Shown here: piece after piece, positions 26,901 to 35,498 of the stretch
Numbering within the stretch: position 1 is the first letter of the stretch
Layout: each line of letters starts with the position of its first letter
Assembly (NCBI RefSeq): GCF_009720735.1
Contig: NZ_WNKU01000023.1
Span: 1-61,288 of the forward strand
From: Heliobacterium mobile
Lineage (GTDB): Bacteria > Bacillota > Desulfitobacteriia > Heliobacteriales > Heliobacteriaceae
Reading direction: 5' to 3'
Length of the DNA stretch: 61,288 nucleotides
Translations under genes and position numbers: made by a program
Notes under the pieces: generated by a model
Database searches by the model: none
The model's input: only the letters and a program-made list of their open reading frames with translations
What the model was told of the DNA's origin: nothing

Positions 26901-29570
26901 TATCGGTGGAATTTGAAATGGGATAAACAGAGGCTTTCATGGACTGCGGAAGTGTATGTGGACCAAAAACAAACACCCCGGTTACATAAGATAAGTAAAG
27001 AACAAAAAGAAGCTTTAAGGATAACTTTAGAAGCATCAAGCAAAAGCATACTATCGAAAACGATCCAAATGGTGATGCTGACGATTCAAGGGCCTCACAA
27101 TTGGACAACAACTGATAATCATTCTTCAAAGGCAGTTTCAGCTGATACACAGACTTCAAAAAGGGTTGCCATACAGAGAAGGGACAATGGTATAAAGGAA
27201 GGTCGTCGCAGTGTAAGCTCGGCCGCAGGAACAGCAGGTCTCTTTTCGATGGTCCCCTTTTGGTATCCAAAGTCTCTGTGGAGGACAGCCTCAGCGGAGG
27301 ACTCTTATTCGAATCTAATGAGAGAAAAAGAGGATGACGCAGGAAGAACAGAAAAAGCGGCGTGTGTATTCAATACTGAGCACCGACAAGTGATCTCTGT
27401 GGACGTACATCGCAAGAAGAACCTTATCATGGGTTGGATGATTGAGAACCCCGCTGTCAACGAAAGAGAGAGTCACGCAATAGAGCCAGGTTCCACTCCC
27501 CAAACGAACACTGTACTAGTGATTCGGAAAAAACACCGAGGGTCTGACTTAGAAAAGGCCACACATAGACTGTTACGGTTTTGGAAGAGTCCCATAAGTC
27601 ACCGAATGGAGACCTTGCCAAAGGAGAATCCTCAAGGGACAGTGGAACGTTCCCCCAAAACCGAAAAATTTATTCCCCGAGAAGTCAGCATTCACCGGGG
27701 GCTCTCTTTACATCAGGGACTTCGCTTACATCGGGAAATCTCTATACATCAAGCAGTTCAGGCAAAACAGGGATTACCGGCAAATCAATATCAGTGGGAT
27801 TTAAGCTGGGATGAACGCGAGATATCATCATTAGAAAAAGGATATGTGGGCCAAAAAAGAACAACCCCGATACATATGGTAAGTAATGATAAGGTAAGTA
27901 AAAGGCAAAAAGAAGCTTTCAGGATAACTATTCAAGAACAAAATCAACGAATATCAACGAAAACGTCTCAACCGGTGACTATGGGGATTCATTGGCCCCT
28001 CATTTTGATAACGACTAATGTGCGCTCCTTAGAGGCGGTTTCAGTAAATCGAAAGACATTAAAAAGGGATAGGACGCAAAGACAGGACAATCGTATTGAA
28101 GGGGGCTATGCCCGCTCAAACACGATCGCAGGTAGCCAACTGGCAAATAGCCAACGGAGAGAGGGAAAACCGAACTATGGTTTACTCTCAACTATCGCCG
28201 CAAAAACAGAAAGAAAGGAAATTCTCCCGTCTTCGGCGGCTGTAAATCTATCTTTGTGGAACAGGGTAACCGAAAAACCAGACGTCCCTATCTCGATATT
28301 TCAGTTTTCACATCAAAGGCTTCTAGGGAGGACACCCGCGACAGAAGAGCCAGACCCACAATCACATCCGATAATGAGTCAAAAGGCGAGCGAAAAAGCC
28401 GCTATAGGTGTATCAGAAGGAGCAATTTTGCTCAATAACTATTCCACTCCATCAAGCTCGCTTAGGCTATTCAGTTCTGTTCAACGAACAGCAATCTTGA
28501 CGAGTGTTCAGCCTAAAATGAAACAAAACATAGGTTGGTCGATTGAGAAAACTGCTGTCAACGCAAGAGACGGTCATGTAATTGAAAAACGATTCACTGC
28601 GAAGGTGCAGTTTACCAAGGCGATTACAACGATGGTGAGACCTCAATGGGCCGTGAAAGCTTCGAAAATTACCGGAACATTCATTCATCAGGTGCTACGA
28701 AAAAATCAGGAAGAACAGGCAAGAGGGGAATCTAAAAACACGATAAACAGGCTTATGCAAGTGCTAGAAACAAAAGTACCAGAAACACGAGTGCTGGATA
28801 CACAAGTAGATACGCAAATGCTAGAACTGAAAGCATATGGCGGAGAAATACGGATCATCGAATCACGTAAAGCCGGCCCTAACAGAGGGCTCTCTACCCC
28901 GGCTTCATCACAGAGACGAGAACAAGAAAAAAATCGACTCGCCCACCGCTCAAACTTAGCTAAATTGACAAAAAAGAGTGCTGAAAAACATATCCATATA
29001 AAAGGGCTATATCTGCCTATAGGGATCCTGAACCCCGTGGGCAAGCCACTGCGAGAACATTTACGAATTTTATACCCACCCAAGTCAGAGAGAGAGCAGG
29101 AACCCAAACCAGGCCGTGGGCTAGCTTTTATCCGGGAAAGCGCAAAACCCATAGATCAACCGATAAGAGCCATGGTCCTTTCAGATTTGACCCCTCGATG
29201 GACTCAACCTGCTGAACGGAAGAGCCAAGCGGAACCCTTAGCACCAGTTCCTTCCCGTAGGGTCAACGACGAATTCACCACTCTTGACCAGGCGGCGAAA
29301 GTACACCATCAGACAGATCAAAGCTACTTAAGCAGTGTGAACCTTGAATTTCGAAAAAAGGAACCCATGGATAACCCTCAGACCGTTCAACAAATATCTC
29401 AACAGAAACCGTTACCGGCTGTCCCTGTTGAAGAACCCGCTTCTCGAAAGGGAAGGAAGAGCCCAACGAATGGCAACGGAACAGAAATCAATATTCAACG
29501 CATTACCGATTTAGTGTTTGCAGAGATAGAAAAACGATGGAGAACGGCTAAGCAACGAAGAGGGATGTAG
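23901..29570 (+). CDS. Giant repetitive CIS protein of about 1889 residues, function unknown
   Basis: The largest protein in the window lies between tube 2 and the LysM gene. It is strongly basic and rich in Gln, Arg, Ser and Thr, without catalytic motifs or clear membrane spans. Near the N-terminus are about 11 hexapeptides of type VPxPxG. The body consists of about four diverged modules of 300-400 residues, each with recurring blocks such as RLVRVFRVDQGRIVP, KPQWMTEVLKTTE and an IHxG-type hexapeptide tract. The C-terminus INIQRITDLVFAEIEKRWRT plus AKQRRG is a helix resembling the tail of the smaller protein I associate with this slot in other CIS operons. No other tape-measure candidate exists here, so a length-determining or tube-lumen role is possible. 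ATG 23901 follows AAAAGGG; GTG 23865 is in frame upstream. Confidence 0.75.
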   Translation: MDRLSIHSQTFSQTAATSSRPTFAEGIMKRYQIGIKSTFYPLSLIYLTMGKRLVKPGQPFLHPLTLPVSVRVPVVAKVPVSVGVPIPVGVPLPAGVPIPARVPISASVSNPAGVPVPVGVPTPVGVPVTVKEKSLWKGCYAGQPENKTEIQSLAAQSLIMGTNQFGSNNYPIFELPNTRPERGFQRAKGISSSQRTGKQHREVSTVTFGGLNQSIVAMRSRLVAVALVIQQPSLWIRLNPVQAYLANRQPNRMTHRWDYEIKRVYGSNLTEDAQQGEKTPGHRLNLPQAARPGESAPIPALAVDIPSPWSMEREKITTSLSIDLFPYRYLWKGALVEGSYPTPIRKERIAIGISQRMTRHYSQSSLSRLVRVFRVDQGRIVPISIWSKKNITTRWGNDKPTVGESNSPIFERSTTATIDLGMASYPVVKPQWMTEVLKTTETFFFQLLQKKRQRLNIQKNLHKLSRQLKISVKQPIRCLLQECLRRTVECSPQIDISTFRGIQVYRGFSVNHGPDQQPGLHVYQGIHIYRVGQVPLGFLKKRHQWDMKQDRPGRSWLAKDDSDGTQSTYLSWLGKREKEVLRLNKNGLKQNVMAISAQLVSIQRPYLWATTDAHPVKVASTFTQLSERAVTQRGAYERIGVSNEYFIADAKQTYPHPRSLRKPSLAEVSFPEPIMGERTATAISHRVTWQAFYVSQSRLIRVFNAKQRRVVYTSTQRNKNPIVHWPSEKSLIDKRNIQIIEHSTSAKIQLPMANLPALKLGRTVDVLKAAELNILWMIQSNRSRWDSETTVRRLSSFRKMIENQPMGNYPKKKPQWMVKRSPKTESLNYPEIYIHQGYSIHREIGIHERVHIHQGDRVHQGLPGKNNRWDIEYEGVHGIQRWDKGKKISYPSSNSFVVARPGEEKSKYSSTLIKLKHFPSTHSKLSSVFRVDQRRIIPASVQRKQNSTLAWATETDILPILTIKNIRWDLEKTVHRLSFPREMHANQSMGNSPKTSLGEGYRWNLKWDKQRLSWTAEVYVDQKQTPRLHKISKEQKEALRITLEASSKSILSKTIQMVMLTIQGPHNWTTTDNHSSKAVSADTQTSKRVAIQRRDNGIKEGRRSVSSAAGTAGLFSMVPFWYPKSLWRTASAEDSYSNLMREKEDDAGRTEKAACVFNTEHRQVISVDVHRKKNLIMGWMIENPAVNERESHAIEPGSTPQTNTVLVIRKKHRGSDLEKATHRLLRFWKSPISHRMETLPKENPQGTVERSPKTEKFIPREVSIHRGLSLHQGLRLHREISIHQAVQAKQGLPANQYQWDLSWDEREISSLEKGYVGQKRTTPIHMVSNDKVSKRQKEAFRITIQEQNQRISTKTSQPVTMGIHWPLILITTNVRSLEAVSVNRKTLKRDRTQRQDNRIEGGYARSNTIAGSQLANSQRREGKPNYGLLSTIAAKTERKEILPSSAAVNLSLWNRVTEKPDVPISIFQFSHQRLLGRTPATEEPDPQSHPIMSQKASEKAAIGVSEGAILLNNYSTPSSSLRLFSSVQRTAILTSVQPKMKQNIGWSIEKTAVNARDGHVIEKRFTAKVQFTKAITTMVRPQWAVKASKITGTFIHQVLRKNQEEQARGESKNTINRLMQVLETKVPETRVLDTQVDTQMLELKAYGGEIRIIESRKAGPNRGLSTPASSQRREQEKNRLAHRSNLAKLTKKSAEKHIHIKGLYLPIGILNPVGKPLREHLRILYPPKSEREQEPKPGRGLAFIRESAKPIDQPIRAMVLSDLTPRWTQPAERKSQAEPLAPVPSRRVNDEFTTLDQAAKVHHQTDQSYLSSVNLEFRKKEPMDNPQTVQQISQQKPLPAVPVEEPASRKGRKSPTNGNGTEINIQRITDLVFAEIEKRWRTAKQRRGM
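24085..24290 (+). repeat. 18-bp repeats encoding VPxPxG hexapeptides
   Basis: About 11 consecutive in-frame 18-bp units (consensus like GGGGTGCCTATTCCTGTC) encode (G/R/K)VPxPx. Third positions vary, so this is a selected protein repeat and not a recent DNA slippage product. Confidence 0.85.
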
Positions 29571-29573
29571 ACG

Positions 29574-30200
29574 ATGGCATTAAGCAAGGCGAAAATTATC
29601 GCGTATCGAGGTTCAGGAACCGATACGATCGAGGTTCTTTTTAATCCAAATGCCTATTCGCTGCAATCAAAAAATAACTTCGCCTGGGATAACAGCCCTG
29701 GACTTTCAGCGCCGATTGGCCAATTCATCAACGGTGGTGCAACCACCCTGACGATGGAGCTATTTGTAGATACCTATGAAATGGGGACAGACGTTCGGGA
29801 AAAGACAGGCCAAATCACCGGCTTGATGGAAGTCGATTCGGAATTGCATACGCCGCCCATCTGTCGTTTTGTCTGGGGCTCTCTCGACTTTAAAGGGGTC
29901 ATCGAAAATATCTCGCAACGATATACCATGTTTCTCGACTCGGGCATACCTGTTCGAGCGACGCTCAATGTAACCTTTCAAGCTTGCGAAAACGTAACGG
30001 AACAACTGCAAAAGACACCGAGACACTCGTCTGATCGAACGAAAGAACGGATTCTGAAGCAAGGGGAACAGTTGTGGATGATCGCCGGCGAGGAATTCAA
30101 TAATCCAGGGCAATGGAGAGAACTGGCCAAGGCCAACAGCATAGATAATCCCCATCGACTGGTGCCGGGGACAAAACTGGTCGTGCCGCGACTGAGGTGA
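29574..30200 (+). CDS. LysM-containing baseplate adaptor (Afp7/Pvc7-like)
   Basis: A 208-residue protein. The N-terminal part (KAKIIAYRGSGTDTIEVLFN, then a tube-like beta fold) is the family seen at this position in CIS and R-type particles. The last 45 residues are a LysM domain (GEQLWMIAGEEFNNPGQW, ending VPGTKLVVPRL). In known particles it fastens the central hub to the inner baseplate. It starts 4 bases after the giant protein gene, and its stop overlaps the next start. Confidence 0.93.
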   Translation: MALSKAKIIAYRGSGTDTIEVLFNPNAYSLQSKNNFAWDNSPGLSAPIGQFINGGATTLTMELFVDTYEMGTDVREKTGQITGLMEVDSELHTPPICRFVWGSLDFKGVIENISQRYTMFLDSGIPVRATLNVTFQACENVTEQLQKTPRHSSDRTKERILKQGEQLWMIAGEEFNNPGQWRELAKANSIDNPHRLVPGTKLVVPRLR

Positions 30201-31300
30201 GCTTTTTGAAAGATCTGGAGTTGACACAAGATAAGTACGAATACACGCAGCTAGAAAAAAAGTACCGGAATTTCCTCGGGCCGTCCTTCAAGATCGTCAT
30301 CAATGGAGCCAATCTCAGTCAACAAGGTATCGTCATCTCCGAGGTAACCGTCGAATTAGATGTCGGAACCAAAGCCGATTCATTTCAATTTGATGTGGTC
30401 AACGCCTATGACCCGACCGAAAGAGAATTTCGATGGATCGATGATTACTTTTCCCTCGGCAACTATGTGGAAATCTACATGGGATACGTCGATGAACTGG
30501 TCATGGTCTTTTACGGGCTCATAACCAAAGTGGAATATGCCTTTACCGAGGAAGAAGTGCCGTCTCTGCGCATTTCGGGCATGGATCTAAGCTTCTTGAT
30601 GATGAAAGGGTCCGATTCGAACGTGTGGACCCAAAAGAAATACAGTGAAGTCGCCCAGAGCATCGGTGCCAGCTATTCATTTACCAACAAAATCGATGAT
30701 ACGAAAGTAAAGCTCCCTATCATCGTTCAAAAAAATAAGACCGATTATCATTTTTTGTCTTGGATGGCGGAGATCAATGATTTCGTCTTTTTTATCAAAG
30801 GAAGGACCCTGTACTTTCAAAGTCGGTTTACCAATACGGTTCCCGTGGTGACCCTAACGATCGGAGAGAATCTTTATCATTTCAGCATCGAAGCCAATCT
30901 TTCCGCTCCCACGTATAAAGTCGCCGTACGAGGGTGGAATGAGAAGTCCTTTGAGGAGATCGAAGCGACATCGACAAACGTACATAAACTAGGAAGCTCT
31001 AAAACAGGGTGCGATATGGTCAAGCTCTTGAGCGAGAAGACGGAGTATGAGCTGGCCAATGTGTCCTCCAAAGAAGAAGCCCAACAGATGGCCGATGCCA
31101 TTTTAAACCGTAAAGCCATGGATTTTGTTTTGGGTTTTGGCGAGACCACAGGCCTTCCGGAAATTCAAGCGGGTCGCTACATTCAAGTGGACAAGCTGGG
31201 AAAACAGTTTAAATCGCCATTCTATCTACAGACGGTGACCCACCGGATCGATGAGTCGGGATATACGACACGGTTTACAGTGAAGGGAAATGGAATATGA
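30197..31300 (+). CDS. Baseplate hub protein (gpD/VgrG N-terminal-like)
   Basis: A 367-residue hub protein related to phage late control protein D and gp27. It includes ISEVTVELDVGTKADSFQFD, then LGNYVEIYMGYVDEL and C-terminal AGRYIQVDKLGKQFKSPFYL. In Afp the hub and spike are a single VgrG-like protein (Afp8); here they are separate genes, as in P2-like phages. GTG 30197 overlaps the LysM stop as GTGA; TTG 30206 with GAGGTG upstream is an alternative start. The 3' end overlaps the spike gene by 4 bases. Confidence 0.9.
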   Translation: MSFLKDLELTQDKYEYTQLEKKYRNFLGPSFKIVINGANLSQQGIVISEVTVELDVGTKADSFQFDVVNAYDPTEREFRWIDDYFSLGNYVEIYMGYVDELVMVFYGLITKVEYAFTEEEVPSLRISGMDLSFLMMKGSDSNVWTQKKYSEVAQSIGASYSFTNKIDDTKVKLPIIVQKNKTDYHFLSWMAEINDFVFFIKGRTLYFQSRFTNTVPVVTLTIGENLYHFSIEANLSAPTYKVAVRGWNEKSFEEIEATSTNVHKLGSSKTGCDMVKLLSEKTEYELANVSSKEEAQQMADAILNRKAMDFVLGFGETTGLPEIQAGRYIQVDKLGKQFKSPFYLQTVTHRIDESGYTTRFTVKGNGI

Positions 31301-31992
31301 GCGTCTTTGAATGGGCACTTGGCAGTTCAGAAGCGAAAACAGGCGGTGTCATGATCGGAGTCGTTACCGATAACAACGATCCCGACGGCCTGGGGCGGGT
31401 GAAGGTAAAACTCCCCTTCAAAGCACCTCCTGTGGAAACCGACTGGATTCGGGTCGCCACGTTGATGGGTGGTCCCGGTCGAGGAACGCTGTTCATCCCG
31501 GAAGTAGACGATGAAGTGCTTTTAGTATCCTACCAAGGCGACTTTTTTCATCCCGTTGTCATCGGATCCCTCTGGAGCGATAAGCAAAAGCCCCCTCAGG
31601 ATAAGACCGATAAAGAGAACAATCTCCGGAAAATCCGGTCACGAGCCGGCCATGAGATTGTCTTCGATGACAGTTCCAAAGGTGAAGTGTCGATCAAAAC
31701 GGCAAAAGGAAATCAAATCGTTCTCAATGACGACAAGGGAACCCTGACCATCAACAACCTGGACGGGAAGAAGATTGAGGTCGCCAAAGAAGGAGTTACC
31801 GTGACCTGCGAACAGTCCACCGTCAGCCTAAAGCCGTCAGGCCAAATCGAAATCAAGGGTACAAATACGAAAATCGAAGCCCAGCAAATCGAGATCAAAG
31901 GGACGACGTTGAGTATCAAAGCGGACGCTCAATTGACCGTTGAGTCTTCCGGAATGCTGACGCTAAAAGGAAGTTTGGTGAAGATCAATTAA
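31297..31992 (+). CDS. Baseplate spike protein (gpV/gp5 OB-fold, VgrG C-terminal-like)
   Basis: A 231-residue spike. Residues 15-95 form the gp5-type OB fold (MIGVVTDNNDPDGLGRVKV, then GTLFIPEVDDEVLL and HPVVIGSLWS). The remainder has short repeating strands (KGNQIVLNDDKGTLTINN, IEIKGTNTKIEAQQIEIKGT), a triple-stranded beta-helix needle. It pairs with the separate hub gene just upstream (ATGA overlap). A PAAR-like tip is encoded at 41.9 kb. Confidence 0.93.
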   Translation: MSVFEWALGSSEAKTGGVMIGVVTDNNDPDGLGRVKVKLPFKAPPVETDWIRVATLMGGPGRGTLFIPEVDDEVLLVSYQGDFFHPVVIGSLWSDKQKPPQDKTDKENNLRKIRSRAGHEIVFDDSSKGEVSIKTAKGNQIVLNDDKGTLTINNLDGKKIEVAKEGVTVTCEQSTVSLKPSGQIEIKGTNTKIEAQQIEIKGTTLSIKADAQLTVESSGMLTLKGSLVKIN

Positions 31993-32010
31993 CGGCGAGG
32001 GGCGCTAGGG

Positions 32011-32418
32011 GTGAACAAGGTGAGCGATTTCTTGGGAAAAGGGTGGAAGTTCCCCATCCAAGTCGACCCCAATACAGGACGCATAAAGATGTCTCAGTAT
32101 GAAGAAGACATCGATGAAGCGATACGAATCGTTCTTTGGACCGCCAAGGGAGAGCGGGTGATGCGCCCGAGTTTCGGAAGCACGATACATCAGTTTGTCT
32201 TCGGGGGGACCGACGTAACGACATTACATATGCTGGGAAATGAGATCAAAGAAGCGCTGCGCCATTGGGAACCTCGTGTCGAGGCTGTCGATGTTCAGGT
32301 CCAGCGAGATCCCAGGGAAAGCAACAAACTGTTAATTCATATTCAATACAGAGTGCGAAAAACAAATAACCTTTTTAACCGTGTCTATCCCTTCTATCTG
32401 GATGAAGGCGTGAAGTGA
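32011..32418 (+). CDS. gp25-like baseplate wedge protein (Afp9-like)
   Basis: A 135-residue protein with the gp25 family pattern: EEDIDEAIRIVLWTAKGERV, MRPSFGSTIHQFVF and ALRHWEPRVEAVDV. It is the sheath-initiator/wedge component that couples the baseplate to the first sheath ring. It starts with GTG 32011 after a purine-rich stretch (GGCGAGGGGCGCTAGG). Confidence 0.93.
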   Translation: MNKVSDFLGKGWKFPIQVDPNTGRIKMSQYEEDIDEAIRIVLWTAKGERVMRPSFGSTIHQFVFGGTDVTTLHMLGNEIKEALRHWEPRVEAVDVQVQRDPRESNKLLIHIQYRVRKTNNLFNRVYPFYLDEGVK

Positions 32419-32468
32419 TCCGGTTTGCCGGACGCCTGAGAAAAAAGTGTTGAGGAGGTGAAAAACAG

Positions 32469-35400
32469 GTGCAAACACCGCTATGGGATGATCGAAAGAA
32501 AGAAGACCTCATTCGCAAGATGGAGGAAATGGTTCCCCATTATACACCGGAGTGGAGATTTACCCCCGATAATCCCGATGCGGGGACAGCTTTATTTTTG
32601 CTATTTGCAGACATGTTTCATGGCAACGTGCAACGGTTTAACCAACTTCCTCGGAAATATCTTATTTCTTACTTGAATCTGTTGAACAATTCTCCGATGA
32701 CGGCAAAACCGGCCTCTGTGTATCTGACCTTCAACGTCGTCACCGGTGCAACCCAGTCGGTTTGGATCCCCAAAGGAACCCAGGTCGTCGCTACGCAAGC
32801 ACAGGAAGAAGTCCTCTTTGAGACAGAAACAAACCTATGGGCTTCACCGGCCCAACTGACAAGTATCTATAGTGTGAGTAAACGGTGGGATACCATTACT
32901 CGGCACCCCGTAAACAGGCCATTTCCAATGTTTGAATCTCGGCAGGAGAAGAACCTGCAGAAACATTGTTTATATATATCTCATGATGATCTGCTGAATC
33001 TTCGTAGCGAGGCGATCATCGAAATCGAATTCATCCCTAGTGTCGAATCGTATGCAAATAAAATAGATGCAAGACGTTTCAGCGATCCCCAATTAATTCA
33101 GTGGTCTTTTCAGGGAGAAAGGGATTGGGTCCCTTTTGATCGCATCGAGGCAAAAGACAACCGCTTATGGCTGACCAAGGGCGATGGCGAGAGGATCGTC
33201 CAATGCGAAGTCGGAGGCGCCACCGGACGCTGGATCCGATGTGAATTAGCCGCCGGGGCAAAGGAGACTGCCTATTTCGAAGAGAGCTCCATCGCCGGCA
33301 TAGGGATGAACTCTAGTTTTACGAACGGAGAAAAGCTAGACGGTCGCCCGCCGGACATGCTCTTTACCAACGACATACAGATCGAGCCAGATGGCGCTTA
33401 TCCCTTCGGTAAGTTCTTTGCCAACCATGACAGCTTTTACATCGCCAGCGAAGATGTCTTGAGCAAACGAGGAAGCATAATCAAAATCCAGATGGATTTG
33501 CTTTGGAAGATCAACCGGTTGGTCGAGCAGCCTCAGCCAGAGATCGAATGGAAACTGATCATGAAACGCAGCGAAATTCCGAAATCACGACCGCCTCTGT
33601 ATACCGCCGTGAAGGAAGTCCTGTGGGAGTATTGGAACGGTAAAAGTTGGACAAAGTTGAGTCTGGCTGCCGACGGAAGCGGCTCCTTCGACCTATCGGG
33701 GACGATGCAAGGGATCGTCGAGTTTTGTTGTCCCGAAGATTTGAAAGCGACAGAAGTGAATAGCCACTTTGGCTATTGGATTCGAGTACGTATTTTACAT
33801 ATAGAAAATATGTATGGCGGAGATCAGGTCTATCTTTCTCCCTGGTTGCAGAAACTGACGCTGACCTATGCCTATAAACGAAGCCGCATGCCCGAACAAG
33901 TCCTCACCTTTAACAATCTTGAGTGGAATGCGATTACAGAGGCCTTGCAGGAACCATCGGCAACAATTCGTCCCTTCTACTCACTGGAAGGAGAGCACCC
34001 GGCCCTATACTTAGGTTTCGACAGACCCCCCGTTGGCGGTGGTCCACTGAATCTGTATTTCTCTTTGGAAGAACAGACGAATATGCAAAAACCGTTAACG
34101 CTGAAATGGGAATGCTGGGTGAAAACAGACAAGGAAGCTCGCTGGGCAGAACTCAAGGTGATCGATGGTACCGGCGGCTTCAAGGAAAATGGAATCGTCC
34201 AATTTTTTTGCCCGGACAGTATTTGCAGTAAAAATTTTTTTGCAGAGTCCCTTTATTGGATACGAGCGAGTCACGTCCGTGCCCATCCGGATAACCCCGG
34301 CCAGTCGCAGCCGTTCGTGCACCGCATTCAAATGAATACGGTACGGGCTGTCCAACAAGAGACGATCTGGAATGAGATTCCCCGAAAAGTGACCAACGAT
34401 CCCCCCACATTCAGCTTGTCCCGTACACCCATCCTGGATCAAGAGGTGTGGGTCGATGAAACAGGCCAGCTCACAGAAGTTCAAATCAAACAACTGGAAC
34501 AAGAAGGGCTGTCGCTGCGGTTTCACCGGGATGGGGAAGGACAGCTTCAACAAGTTTGGGTACGATGGAGTCCTGTCGAAAATCTGCATCGCTCTTCACC
34601 GGAGGACCGCCATTACTGCGTGGACGCAGTCGCCGGGAAAATCTACTTCGGCGATGGCAAATTGGGAAAAGCGCTGCCCCTGGAGATCGCCGAAAGGATC
34701 AAGGTGACCTATAAGGTGGGCGGCGGTCAGAGAGGTAATCTAGAGGCGAACCGGATCAACCATCTCGGACGAGCGATTCCTTTCATCGAAAGCGTGACCA
34801 ATCTGGAGCCTTCCGGAGGGGGATGTGATAGGGAAACCCTCGAAGATGCGCTTCAACGAGGACCGCAGCGAATAAAACACCGCCATCGGGCGGTGGCGGC
34901 GGAAGACTTTGAGTGGCTCGTCCGGGAAGCTTTTCCGGGTATCGCAAAAGTAAAATGTCTCTCCCACTATAATGGGGAGATGAACCTCGAAAAGGGTTGT
35001 ATTACCATCGTCATTTTCCCCAAAGATGAGGCGAACATGGCGGCTTTTTCGGAAACAAAGAAACAGGTTCTCCAGTATATTCTGGAGCGCAGTCCCAGCC
35101 ATATCGCCATGGCGGGAAAGATCGATGTCATCCAGCCGGCCTATATACAAGTTTCCGTCTCCACCGTGATCCGAGTCGAAAAGCTGGATGATGTTGTAGC
35201 GACGGAAAAAGAAGCCCAGATTAGACTTTCTCGTTTTTTACACCCGCTTCATGGCAATTTCGATGGCGGAGGATGGTTCATCGGGCAGGGACTTTATACA
35301 TCGCAACTACTTACCTTATTAAAATCGATCCGTGCGGTAAGAAATGTAGACAGCCTATTTATGACCGTTCACAAAATCGGACATGGGCAGCTCCAAGAAG

Positions 35401-35498
35401 TCCGATTCCATGAGATAGCGAAGATCCCCCATGGCTTGATCATGAGCGGAAGTCACAAGATCGTCGTTAAACCCTTAGAACTACGGAACAAAGGGTGA
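32469..35498 (+). CDS. Large baseplate wedge protein 1 (gpJ/gp6-like, Afp11-like)
   Basis: A 1009-residue baseplate assembly protein. The N-terminal PHYTPEWRFTPDNPDAGTAL and the later block EDRHYCVDAVAGKIYFGDGK followed by GGGQRGNLEANRI are typical of CIS baseplate-J-like proteins. The C-terminal third (HRHRAVAAEDFEWLVREAFP onward) contains the gp6-like core that dimerises around the hub. GTG 32469 has GAGGAGGTG upstream. Its stop overlaps the next gene by 4 bases. It shares this architecture with the following gene. Confidence 0.92.
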   Translation: MQTPLWDDRKKEDLIRKMEEMVPHYTPEWRFTPDNPDAGTALFLLFADMFHGNVQRFNQLPRKYLISYLNLLNNSPMTAKPASVYLTFNVVTGATQSVWIPKGTQVVATQAQEEVLFETETNLWASPAQLTSIYSVSKRWDTITRHPVNRPFPMFESRQEKNLQKHCLYISHDDLLNLRSEAIIEIEFIPSVESYANKIDARRFSDPQLIQWSFQGERDWVPFDRIEAKDNRLWLTKGDGERIVQCEVGGATGRWIRCELAAGAKETAYFEESSIAGIGMNSSFTNGEKLDGRPPDMLFTNDIQIEPDGAYPFGKFFANHDSFYIASEDVLSKRGSIIKIQMDLLWKINRLVEQPQPEIEWKLIMKRSEIPKSRPPLYTAVKEVLWEYWNGKSWTKLSLAADGSGSFDLSGTMQGIVEFCCPEDLKATEVNSHFGYWIRVRILHIENMYGGDQVYLSPWLQKLTLTYAYKRSRMPEQVLTFNNLEWNAITEALQEPSATIRPFYSLEGEHPALYLGFDRPPVGGGPLNLYFSLEEQTNMQKPLTLKWECWVKTDKEARWAELKVIDGTGGFKENGIVQFFCPDSICSKNFFAESLYWIRASHVRAHPDNPGQSQPFVHRIQMNTVRAVQQETIWNEIPRKVTNDPPTFSLSRTPILDQEVWVDETGQLTEVQIKQLEQEGLSLRFHRDGEGQLQQVWVRWSPVENLHRSSPEDRHYCVDAVAGKIYFGDGKLGKALPLEIAERIKVTYKVGGGQRGNLEANRINHLGRAIPFIESVTNLEPSGGGCDRETLEDALQRGPQRIKHRHRAVAAEDFEWLVREAFPGIAKVKCLSHYNGEMNLEKGCITIVIFPKDEANMAAFSETKKQVLQYILERSPSHIAMAGKIDVIQPAYIQVSVSTVIRVEKLDDVVATEKEAQIRLSRFLHPLHGNFDGGGWFIGQGLYTSQLLTLLKSIRAVRNVDSLFMTVHKIGHGQLQEVRFHEIAKIPHGLIMSGSHKIVVKPLELRNKG

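Noticed and set aside
24870-27503. Several minus-strand ORFs of 80-160 residues opposite the giant CIS gene
   Set aside because: None has a ribosome binding site or recognisable sequence. Their repeated similarity to one another merely reflects the repeats on the coding strand.
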